64,000 nucleotides of DNA from positions 5,022,001 to 5,086,000 of the forward strand of contig CM057057.1 of the NCBI GenBank assembly GCA_029945375.1, given 5' to 3'. Under the pieces are notes generated by a model. That model saw nothing but the letters and a program-made list of their open reading frames with translations. It ran no database searches and had not been told where the DNA came from. Shown one piece after another: positions 33,801 to 43,632 of this stretch (its first letter is position 1; the number at the start of each line of letters is the position of its first letter). The stretch comes from Agaricus subrufescens (Eukaryota; Basidiomycota; Agaricomycetes; Agaricales; Agaricaceae). The translations under genes were made by a program, and so were the position numbers.

Positions 33801-36538
33801 GAGAGAAAATAATGAAGCCACAAACACATACAAAAGAGAGCTCACCACAGATACAGAAGTCTAATGATGAAACCAGGCTAGCAATCAGAATACCAGCAAG
33901 AACAGTAGCAGGAACAATGAAAACTAATAGACCAACCGCAGCAAATCCTATGCCCCCAAACGACAGTTCCCAGGAAGAACCCCCACACGTAAATAGCCAC
34001 ACGCCCCTAAATACACCGACTATTAACTTAGTCAACATAAAAGGGATCGATGTCCAGAACACAGTCAAGGGAAACTACTCACTAGATGATGTTTTCAAAG
34101 TGGTAATCGAAAGACCGAAAGAACATAAGAACTTCAAATTGAAGGAAGACCTACTATACATCAAACTAGAAAATGCAGAGCCCCTATGCATACCAGATAT
34201 AACAATAGGATCCAGAAAATTACGAGAACTCCTAATATCAGAAGCTCATACGTTGTTGGCTCATTTGGGACCCAGAAAAACTCTCATGTATCTGCAAGAC
34301 CACGTATGGTGGAAAAACATTGCTAAAGACACCACAGCATTCTGTGAAACTTGCGTCACTTGTAAGCAAAGCAAACCATCGAATCACAAACCCTATGGTC
34401 TATTGAATCCATTGAGGACACCTAGCTGACCTTGGGAAAGTATAGGAATTGATTTCGTTGGGCCACTACCTGAATCTCGAAATAGAAATGGTACCTTTGA
34501 CACAATAACCGCTGTAATAGATCGACTAACTGGAATGGTACATTTAATACCCAGCAAACAAACATTCCAGGCCCGAGATATTGCAGAACTACTATTCAGC
34601 AAAGTTTATCGACTCCACGGACTGCCCAAATCTATCATCAGCAACAGAGACTCTCTCTTCACAAGCACCTTCTGGAAACACTTTCACAAGTTAATTGGCA
34701 CAAAATTAAGCATGTCAAGTGCCTATCATCCAGAATCTGATGGAGCAACTGAACGAGCCAACTGAACCATCAATCAAATGCTTAGACAATGTGTATCTAA
34801 TGACCAAAAGGACTGGGTATCGAGATTACCAGCGGTCAAATTTGCCATTAATTCCACGAGGTCAGAAGTCACTGGATTTGCTCCCTTTTTCTTAAACTAC
34901 GGACACATGCCTCATACATTCCTCTGGAACTCCAGCAGTAAGGATGAATATCCGGGTGTTTTGAAATTTGCCCAGAATTTGAAAATCACTATAATGTCCA
35001 CACATGACAGCATAATCACTCAGCGGGTCAAAGAAATTAGAACAGCCAATAGGAAGCGGTTACCTTCCCCCTTTGAGATAGGAGATCTAGTCTATGTATC
35101 TAGCAAGAATTTATCCATACCCAAAGGATTAGCCCGGAAAATCTTCCCGAAATTTGTAGGACCTTATCCGATCATCCAAAGTTTCAACAATGACTCTTTC
35201 CATCTCGGCCTCTCAAGGAATCTAAAACAAAGAGGAATTCATGACGTGTTTCATTCCTCCCTCTTACGAGTACACACTCCCAACGATGACAGACTCTTCC
35301 CTAATCACTCTGACTCGGTATTATGGGAAACTGAAGACGCTGGCCAAGAATGGTCAGTCTCGCGTATCAAATCACATTCGGGTAAAGGAAAAAATGCTCT
35401 GTTTGAAGTGGAATGGAAATCTGGTGATGTCACATGGTTGCCATACTACAAAGTGGATCATCTAACGACTTTGAAACAATATTTCGAAGCATGTGGTATT
35501 GAGGATATAGGTGAACTCAAGAATGGCACATCGGACCTTGTGCCTTCCGACGAACAAGTTACCCTAGGCTCGATTGAACTAGAAGAATTGCTTAAAGAAG
35601 AAAACATTGACCATACCCCCTCCATCTTCTTTACCGATCCTTTCGCTCTTTATTTTTCCTCAGCCACTCCTTTTCTTTCTACCTACCTTTTCATAATGCC
35701 CGAGGTTGACTGGCGTCCCTCTCGCAGCCTTGTCAACACTCTCAAAACTCACTTCCCTTTCATCTACACCAACGAGCCCGCTCTGTGGACTATTTGGGAC
35801 ACTACTGATCCTGACTATGCAACCAAACCCCAGATCTACCGACACTTCTCTCCTGCACTCATGCGCTCCTACAACCAATTCGACTTCCACCTACATAGCA
35901 ACAATCTCAACAGCATCAATGAACCCGTCAGTTATTCTTTGTTTGCTCACATCTTCAACAACCACCAAAATACTCCCTTCAGCTACACCTACTGGGACCC
36001 CATATCTGCACAATGGGTCGTCCCTCCCAACTGTCGTAACATCTCCTATACAGATCTCGACCTCCTGGAATTCGCTCTTGCTGTCCCTCCTTCAAAAAAC
36101 AACACTTTAATGGATATTGGCATCGCTGATGGCAATGGGCACATGAAGGACAACATGGTTGTTAATCTGACTAGGGCAATTGTTAAGAATGCTCTACGCA
36201 CCAACAATGACTCCCCGCCTCAACCAGGATATGGGCCATCCAAACGAAGCTCCTTCCGTAGATCTAAGTTTGCTCCCTATGAGAAGAAACCTCGTCGCTA
36301 CTTCGGAGTCAAGGACTCCCTCTCCGAAGGATTTGTTTCCACACCCAATTCACCTTCCCTTCATCCTCAGTTGAACATCTCTGCTGCAAATCCTACGAAC
36401 TCTCCCATCAATAACAATGCTTCCAATCCTATAATTCCACCCACGGATTCTGTCGTTGCCATTAATCCTACCAGATTAGCCCTCAACGGTACCAAAGTTG
36501 GTTCTACTCCCATGGAGGAAGAGTATATCACAGTTTAA
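27869..36538 (+). pseudogene. Ty3/Gypsy Gag-Pol with chromodomain-like end and an extra C-terminal domain; one frame with six stops
   Basis: The start MSRYNLHSRTNK was chosen as the Gag-like N-terminus; the same frame runs to 36538 without frameshift. Blocks are the Gag domain (about 29260-29790), a CCHC knuckle CSRCGSGDHMTRQC (about 30125), protease ALVDSGSLSDF (about 31715), RT with VYLDDIFIFS (about 32670) and RNase H (VVTDG, LTDHKGLINI). These are followed by integrase HHCC (HTLLAHLG...CETCVTC), the integrase core (IGIDFVGPLP), and a chromodomain-like segment (WSVSRIKSHSGKGK...WLPYY, about 35355-35460). A further 280 codons (35696-36538) of unknown domain follow. Stops are at 28523 (TAG), 30536, 33095, 34427 and 34763 (TGA) and 33209 (TAA). 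The second integrase Asp appears as Asn (ISNRDSLFTS). Confidence 0.93.
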
Positions 36539-36617
36539 AATTTCACTTCTTTTCACATTCACTTATCTTTTGTTTTTCTACTGCCAAAAGCTCTCACGGA
36601 GAGCCTTGGAGGGCGTA

Positions 36618-36814
36618 TGTAGCATCATCACACCTTTCATCTCCTTTTGTCCATTGTTTATCTCTACTATCTTTAACAAACAAGGCTTTCGTATATAGAC
36701 CCTACTCTAGGATCATGTATAGTCAAACTTTTTCTACAATTGATAGCATTCAACTGTCAATCCTCTGCCTGAATTAGTCTTACCATGTAGCATGACCTAC
36801 TCGCTCCTGCTACA
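36618..36814 (+). repeat. 3' LTR of the Gypsy element
   Basis: Same length as the 5' LTR. Eight differences, all G/A or C/T; about half are at CpG sites (for example GCGTCGTC against GCATCATC). Confidence 0.95.
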
Positions 36815-37039
36815 CTTTGTGTGCATTTCATTTCCACTTCCTTCTTTCCCCTTGGTGATATCTTAACATATTCTGCTCTATCCCTTCAGAAACTTGGTCC
36901 CAAACATGCACAGCCCATGGACACAAAGTTGTCACAATGTCACACTGGCATTTTTCTGTCTACCTCCATTTCCAACATTCAACTCTATGTCTATTCCTGT
37001 ACTCTCAATCTATGCACTCTCAATCTACACACTCCTACC
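36815..37039. other. Right flank of the Gypsy insertion
   Basis: Starts with the CTTTG target duplication. It is probably the promoter-side region of the KDZ gene that follows; I see nothing else. Confidence 0.3.
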
Positions 37040-40000
37040 ATGGGAAAAGGTAGAAGGAGTGTTTTATCAGCTAAGGTTTGACTGGGTGGGAAGCTTGTTT
37101 CTGGACAACAAAAGCTGAGGGCCCATGCATACATCAACCACCAGTCTGCAACTGCTGCTGAGGTTGCGACTATCAACTCTGCAAATTCCTTTGAGGTGGC
37201 TGGCTGGATGGACATTGCCGATGATGATTTGATGGACATTGATTCTCCTTTCAATGGAACAGAGAGTATACCCCTCAGTCATGCAGGTGGGGAGTTTGCT
37301 GAAATATTAGAATATGAGATAAGAAAAGAGCAGTGAGTTATGCTTTTCTTACTCCTCCCTTTAGCTCATTATTTTCTTAGTGAGATGCAGAGGGATTCTC
37401 ATGATCAACACAATCATATTGTTAGACATAATCAAGCTTTTAACCAGATTCTCAAGTCATTGGTGGATAGCTACCTCAAATGGGATGCCAGAGTAGGAGA
37501 TAGGAAATTTTCAAGTGGAGCATGGGCCAATGAAACTGAAAAGGGCCATGATCAAAACAACAAAGACAGTGTGTACTCTGTATATGTCATCAATGTCTAT
37601 GGTGACCCCCATTGCTTTTGTTCCACTATCAAACCCTCACACTTGTAATTCCAGGTTGTCACCATCAAATGATCTCACTTCATCCTGCAAGCAATGTCAG
37701 TGCTGATCTGATCTGCTATGGTCTTGTGCCATGTTCCCCTACCCACCCTTCCATTGCAGTAACCATTCATACCTTGCAGCTCTTTTGTACCACTTTCCTC
37801 CATTGCCCGTGGTTTGCTGTCCAAAACATGGTGAAAGCTTTATGTGATATGCATTGGGTGAGTCCAACTTGCACTCATATTTCTTGCTCTATATCTGAGC
37901 TGTTGTTGCAGGTTCCATACAAGGCTCATCTTACGAAACAGTACACCACATGCTAAGATGTGTACTTTTCTATCTTACAACAAGTGGAGCATTGAGTTCA
38001 ACAGTCACTAGGGTGTGACTCTCTGCATTGGTGCCTCAAGCATGCATGCTCTGCATGTACCTACTATCTCAAGAACAAAGAGCCATTGAAATTCAAACTT
38101 CTTTTCACCATGGATGGCAACAATTTGCTCAAGTGCATCCTCAGGAGAGATTCTCTTTTCGATTTTACAGAGGTAAAAATGGGGGATATTCAATTACATT
38201 GTGTTTCTAATGAGTTGCTGGACCAGTAGGTCATTGGTGGTGACTATTATATCCCAAGGTCACAAGTAGCTTGCTGGGTGAATAGTGCTGAGCCAGCCCA
38301 GGCATCTAAATGCACACTAGCTAAAAAATCAAAATTGTTGGTGAGCCACCTGCATGTTATTCTCCAAAGCTTTCTGAGTCTTTACAGGATGATGAAGAAG
38401 ACAGTCCTTACTCAGAGCAATGGAAGAATATGTCTGAGCAACACACAGCATGAGCCTGGGGACTTTTTGATGAAACTGGCATTTTTGTAGCCCTTTGTTG
38501 GCACAGCTTCATCCTTCTATTCACTGATATTGTGAAAAGCAGGGAGGGGTTAGATCATGTCATGTTTGTTGCATAATCTTACTGATGGTGGTGTTAGATC
38601 CTAGTACCCACTTGCTGTGGTTGAAACACTGCTTGACACCTTTGGGTCAAATCTTGGAGGAGGTTATGATATAGGATGTTGGTTCAAAAAAACACTCACT
38701 AAGAGTGACCTTGGACCTCACATGAATGCTCTCTCATACACCTTGCTGGTCAGTGAATTCCATGGTTATGCCCACAGTCAAATCTGCCAGCTCAGTCACC
38801 TCACTACTTATGTAGAAGGCCTTGGGTTAAGTGACCTTGAAGGTGTGAAATGACTTTTCTCAAGATCCAATGATCTTGCTGCATTTATTCATCATTCCAG
38901 CATTTTTCACTGCCTCCAATGCATCACCATGTTTTTAAATCACCTTGATGTAACCAACATGTACAAGGCTCTGAGTAAGTTGGTGTTAGGTTATCATACT
39001 GATAGATTGTATCATTTCAGGCTCTTTCCTTGTGAACAACTACACAGCGGCACTCCAAATTTTGGGTAGCCAACTGGATTTTGAGGGCTGAATGAAAAAA
39101 CTTGGCATAGTGGATGGTAACTCTGTTTCCAAAAATTTTGCTTGATGCCTTTGTGATGAAAAAGCCTACTTCCTGGGCCTTTCCACAAGCCCTTGCAGGA
39201 GACTTATGAGATGGATTATTACTGGCATTTAACATCTTTGAACAAGATCTCATATGTCACATTATAGCAATAATTATATTTTGACATATGATATTGTAGA
39301 GCTGATTTGACATCCATCAAGGAGATGTGGCATGTAGAAACACTGGAGACTGGTCAGCATTCCACAGTAGAAGGAGACTGCAACCAACTACAAAAGGCCT
39401 ATCTCAAGACACTTGAGGTGGTCCAGGAGTTCAAGAGGAAGCTAGGAATTGTAGAGAGATGGCAGGAGGGTGATGCAAATTGGCTTTGCATGGCCAAAAT
39501 GGTGAATTTACAGCAGTATTGTTGAACACTTGACAAGTTAGAACAACTCATGGTATCCAGGATATTTGAATTCAGGAAGATGAATTGCTCTGGTATTGGT
39601 AAGCATCATACAATTGAGATAGATCTTTTCTAACAATGATAGGCTACAAACTTTGCCAACACATCTCCAAGGCCCTCAAAACACACTCACAAGCTATCTG
39701 GCATGCACTTCAAAAGTTCAATGATGCTGCCAAGAAATTGAAGCCACCTCATGCAGTGCTTTAGTGGGATGAGGTAGTTAATTATGCATTTCTATCAGAG
39801 TTTGACTTGTTGGCTGACACCTGTGATGATGTAAGGTGGCAACCATGGGCATGACCAGCAGCACATTCATTGATGGATCAATATTTTAAAATTGAACATG
39901 CAAAGGAGGAGATACAATGGTTGAATGTGGAGATCCCCCAGCTTATCACTTTCATCTGGGACAAAGAAGATTTTCTCAAGTCTATTGAGCTATACCTGCA

Positions 40001-40319
40001 ATCTGAAGACCCCCAACTTGCATATCAAATCTCACTCTGCCATCGTCATTTTGAAGCAGCTAATCAAGAGCATTTCCACTGGCTTGAGAAACTTTGTGGG
40101 TCTGCTGGATTTAGTGGCTCACTGTCACCAGAAATTGCACTAGATCCTATTGCTGGATCTTTGGCTTCCTATGTTAGTGTGCATGGAGGTGATTTAGTAC
40201 TTTCAGATATACATTTCACTGAAGGTGATGTTGAAGCACAAAGAAAAGAAGATGATGAGGAGGAAGAGAAAGAGCTGGGTAATGAACTTGAAATAGTTAT
40301 GTCAGTGCTTAATTCATAG
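37040..40319 (+). pseudogene. KDZ (Kyakuja-Dileera-Zisupton) transposase, heavily decayed
   Basis: The start MGKGRRSVLSAK is a typical KDZ-type N-terminus, followed by VAGWMDIADDDLMDID and ISHAG-like IPLSHAGGEF. Further blocks are CPACTYYLKNKEPL with LLFTMDGNNLLKC (38030-38150), YIPRSQVACWV, and the core YPLAVVETLLDTFGS, GGYDIGCWFKKTL and EFHGYAHSQICQ followed by YVEGLGLSDLE (38600-38850). Then come FSRSNDLAAFIHH, LEVVQEFKRKLGIVERW (39400), MNCSGIGK and LMDQYFKIEHAKEEIQWLNV (39870) to an acidic C-terminus. Numerous stops and frame changes break it (for example LEGVK-stop-LFSRSND). KDZ transposases carry a DDE/RNase H-like fold. No terminal repeats were identified. Confidence 0.88.
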
Positions 40320-41334
40320 TAATACTGGTTCTCACTGTTCTATCCCAATTTTTGTGAAACATAAGTGGCTCAATTGTTTATTTATAGCATGATGTAGCCA
40401 GGCATCACATGATAACAAACAACATATTGGCTGACACATTGTTGAAGGGGTCCCATGATCTTCATTTAGCTGAGTTTGACAAATGTGGGAACAACATTGA
40501 AAAATTTTCATTATGACACATCCAAAGTGGGGAAGGCTGCATGGGAAGGGCAAGAGTCCAGGAATGATGGGAAAAAATATCAGGTGTGGCATTTAGCACT
40601 TACATCATTGGTTTCCATGCATGGGAGGAGTGGGGTGGGTGATAAGCAATTGGACATCACTGGGGGAAGGCACAGGCTGCATGAGAAGGGCAGAGGTACA
40701 GGAGTGATGGGAAAAATATATTTGATTTTGGTAATTAAGACTTACATCAGTTGGTTGGGTGCAGAAAGCCTGAGAGCAATAAAGAAATGTTTTGATTTGA
40801 TGACACATTCAAAGTGGGGGAGGCACAGGCTGTGTGGGAAGGGTGGGGGGTATGGGAATGATGGGAAAAAAACATATCTGGTGTCACATTTAAGACTTAC
40901 ATCAGCAGTTGCCATGCATGGGAGAAGTGGGATGGGCAGGAAGTAATTGATGACAGACATTACTGGTATGGCAGTTGCTGATGCTGCCAAGTTGGATATG
41001 TCTCACAATGGGCCATGACATATCACATGTATCTGACCATGGTTCTCATTCTTCCACAGGATTATTGCAGGATGGATCTAACATAAAAAAGCCTCTAATT
41101 AGGCCTGTCAGGAGAACTTCTCAAGCTTCCTAATAAGACAACAACAGTGGGAACCATAGGTGTTATAGAATCAGATAAGTCCCAAAAGGAATATTTTTAT
41201 TATTTTGTCTTGCACAGGAAAAATCTTTGGTGATGCTCATTTGACCTTTAATACCAGCCACTCACAAGTGAGCACACCTCTTTACATGGTGTTTGGCCCT
41301 GTTTTGCCAAACATGTGAACTTGTCGAGTTGCAC
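40320..41334. other. Stretch with short internal near-repeats, no gene
   Basis: Between 40510 and 40950 a unit of about 165 bp recurs in imperfect form: GGGAAGG, then GCATGAGAAGGGC or GCATGGGAAGGGC or TGTGTGGGAAGGG, then ACAGG or GGAATGATGGGAAAAA, then TTACATCA and TGCATGGGAG. The copies start near 40530, 40660 and 40815. It may be a degenerate tandem repeat from the 3' region of the KDZ element. Confidence 0.45.
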
Positions 41335-41966
41335 CAGGGGGTTACTACCAGAAAAATCCAATACACAAGGTTCCCTGGGACTGTACCAGATCATGTTTTG
41401 GGGTCTTAGCCCCAAATTAGCAGTCCCATCATATCTTTGGGGGCATATATCTATATCAGGCAACCATGATTACACTCTTGTAGCACTGTCATCACTAGAT
41501 AATAAAAATTTTCCTCATTGCTGCTTGCTCACTATAGACCACAAATCAAAGGTGTACATCACAACCCATATCAAAAAGAGAGAAGAACTTGCTATGGGAA
41601 TATCACCTGAAACAACATTGAAATATTGAGAGGGTAATGGTCTTCCAAACAGTGATGATATTGAGGAATTTTTGTTGACAAGAAAGTGAGCTGGCTCATC
41701 ATTCTCACAGTTCTCTGTTGGGAAGGGACATTCTCAACCCAAAAGAAAAAAACAGTTTGGTTATTCAAATCATAGCATAGGAAGTATGCAGATTTCTTTC
41801 TACAGTATGCAGAATGTATGGCTACAGAATATGATGGTTGCCTGATATGGACATATGCCCCCAAAGATATAATGGGACTGCTAATTTGGGGCTAAGACCT
41901 CAAAATGTGATCTGGTACAGTCCCAGGGAACCTTGTGTATTGGATTTTTCCAGTGGTAGATCCCTG
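41335..41966. mobile_element. MITE-like element with about 132-136-bp terminal inverted repeats
   Basis: The left end CAGGGGGTTACTACC and right end (complement) CAGGGATCTACCAC extend into long inverted repeats sharing AAAAATCCAATACACAAGG, GGGACTGTACCAGATCA and AGCCCCAAATTAGCAGTCCC. CAGGG ends suggest a hAT or KDZ-type parent. The 8 bases on each side (AGTTGCAC and TGTCACAC) match at five of eight positions, so a decayed 8-bp duplication is possible. The interior has no transposase. Confidence 0.75.
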
Positions 41967-42036
41967 TGTCACACTGGGTAGGAGCCTGTGGTCAGTGTTG
42001 ATCAGCCTGTGACAAACTTATGGTAGTGTGACCAAG

Positions 42037-42830
42037 TTTTTTTTTTTTTGAATCAAATTTATCAAGGAGCAGTGCCCAATAGCATACTGCCAACAGGTCA
42101 GAGACCCATCTTCTACCTATCAATTACATTCCTCAATAGCTACATGAAATAATAATGACCCTTGAATAACCCTGTGGGAGTGGCCATTTTGTCAAAGGCA
42201 CCAACTAGTGTCATTGGCACCAGAGGTTGACCCATCTAATGGCACCCAGGAAAGAAAGGCCCTGAGCACCTTCTGAGGGAGTCCCCTGATGTGTGAGAAA
42301 GGAAAGTCCTATGGAACAGCGAATGTGCTTAAAAATAGTCACCCAACCCCATGATCCAACTACTCAATGCAAAATAAACCCATACTCTCAGGGTTTCCCA
42401 TCCATATATCCATCAAGATCATGTCAGCCTGGCCATTGTGTTGGTCAGCAATAAGCCCCCTCTATTGGTCCTGCTAGAAAAGTGCTGCAGCAGCCACAGC
42501 ATGCCCCAGAACACAGTAGTGCAAGTGGACAGAAGTCCTTCCAATTAGGGTGAAATAGAGGGTGACCAGTTGCGCCCCCAAAGGGTCTGTGCAAAGCAGA
42601 GCACCAGGATGCTAGAGAGGGACAGGAGGTTGGGCTAAAAAAGCCCGGAGCCACTCCACATCAGGTAGAGGTAGGGAGAGAGGTGATAGAGATGAAAGAA
42701 GGGAGCAACACAAGGATATAAGTTATAGATTAGTGTTAGATGTTAGGTAGAGTAGACTCCACCATAGGCAGAGGGGTCCAAGCCCCGCTGGTGGGATGAT
42801 GGTGGTAAAAGGTCAAAACGGGGCGTGTAC
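42037..42830 (-). mobile_element. Poly(A)-tailed retroposon with perfect 10-bp target duplication
   Basis: It begins on the plus strand with 13 Ts (tail of a minus-strand insertion) and is flanked by TGTGACCAAG at 42027-42036 and 42831-42840. About 790 bp, no convincing coding region. On its sense strand it starts GTACACGCCCCGTTTTGACC. It could be a SINE, a truncated LINE 3' end, or a processed transcript; the GGGGCTTGGACCCC segment is a weak resemblance to a tRNA B box only. Confidence 0.75.
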
Positions 42831-42874
42831 TGTGACCAAGTGTGATAGAACTGACTTCACACCATTCATGACAG

Positions 42875-43110
42875 TCACAGCCTGTAACTAGATTGATGTT
42901 TCACCGATGGATGATGAACTACTAGGTGTTTCATGTTCACTCTGGCTTTCTTGTCTTTCCAGATGAAAATTTTCACGTTTCTCTCAAAGTTTTCTTTTAC
43001 TTTGGTTGGCATTCCGTGGGCACTCGCATAATTTCGTGAGCAGCCTCTTACCATCATTTTGACAAGGTGGCGACGACCCTCAATTCCTGACAAAACATCT
43101 ATTCGAGTGA
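42875..43110 (-). pseudogene. LINE reverse transcriptase remnant
   Basis: Minus-strand reading RRHLVKMMVRGCSRNYAS, then GMPTKVKENFERNVKIFIWKD and ARVNMKHLV. The pattern GMP..v...l.k.ikkFiW..kkarv corresponds to the region after the RT catalytic core of basidiomycete LINE ORF2 proteins. It shows that reverse-transcriptase-encoding LINEs exist or existed in this genome. Only this small piece remains. Confidence 0.55.
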
Positions 43111-43632
43111 TCCGAACTCTACTTCTTCCTGACGTACAATAGATGAAATTACGGCACAATTGAGCTTTTACCATGAGAGCAGAATCCTATGTACGGCAAG
43201 GAAATGGCAAGTGACCTATTTTGTCAGCGAAATTGATCCCTTCAAGATTTGCCTTAGGTTCGAATCCTTGTGGGGCCGAGGTCATCTATTCTAAAAGCGG
43301 ATTGTAGCGCCCTGCCTCGAAACTGTGGTTGCTCTATTCACAAATACACCCGGAAACTTGTCGGGAGGCCGTTGTCATCCTCGAGTGAAAAGTCGAATAC
43401 AAAACATGGTAAAGAAGTTGTTCCGCCTGAAAGAATTGTGATGCGAGTCCGAGGTTTGACCGCCAGTTATACGAGGCCACAGTTACTGCAGACTCACACA
43501 TTGCAGTCATATGACAGCTGCCAAGCTGAATTTCGGCTGTCTTGTCGGAGAATCATAGGTAATGGTCTTTCTCTCTATGGCTTATAAGAGGACAATGGGA
43601 TAGGAACAAGTACACTCTGTGGAATCTTCGAG
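43111..43632. promoter_or_regulatory. Upstream region of the GH10 gene with TATA-like box
   Basis: CTTATAAGAGG at about 43582-43592 lies about 45 bp before the GH10 start codon, the usual place for a fungal TATA element. I see no coding sequence; this is the boundary between the repeat region and the gene region. Confidence 0.45.

Larger units (their letters stand above)
27502..36814 (+). mobile_element. Full-length Ty3/Gypsy LTR retrotransposon with 5-bp target duplication
   Basis: Two 197-bp LTRs (27502-27698 and 36618-36814) begin TGTAG and end CTACA and differ at eight positions, all transitions. The 5 bp before and after the element are both CTTTG (27497-27501 and 36815-36819), a target duplication typical of Gypsy integrase. 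A purine-rich tract (CCTTGGAGGGCGTA) precedes the 3' LTR. I do not recognise the primer-binding site after the 5' LTR. The element is complete at both ends, but its polyprotein frame carries stop codons, so this copy is probably inactive. Confidence 0.97.

Noticed and set aside
40510..40950. CRISPR-like array
   Set aside because: Units are long, imperfect and lie behind a transposase in a eukaryotic sequence; no short identical repeats with unique spacers.
42037..42830. Retroposon as a classical tRNA-derived SINE
   Set aside because: The only B-box-like word is weak, no A box was found at the right distance, and the element is long for a SINE; left as unclassified retroposon.
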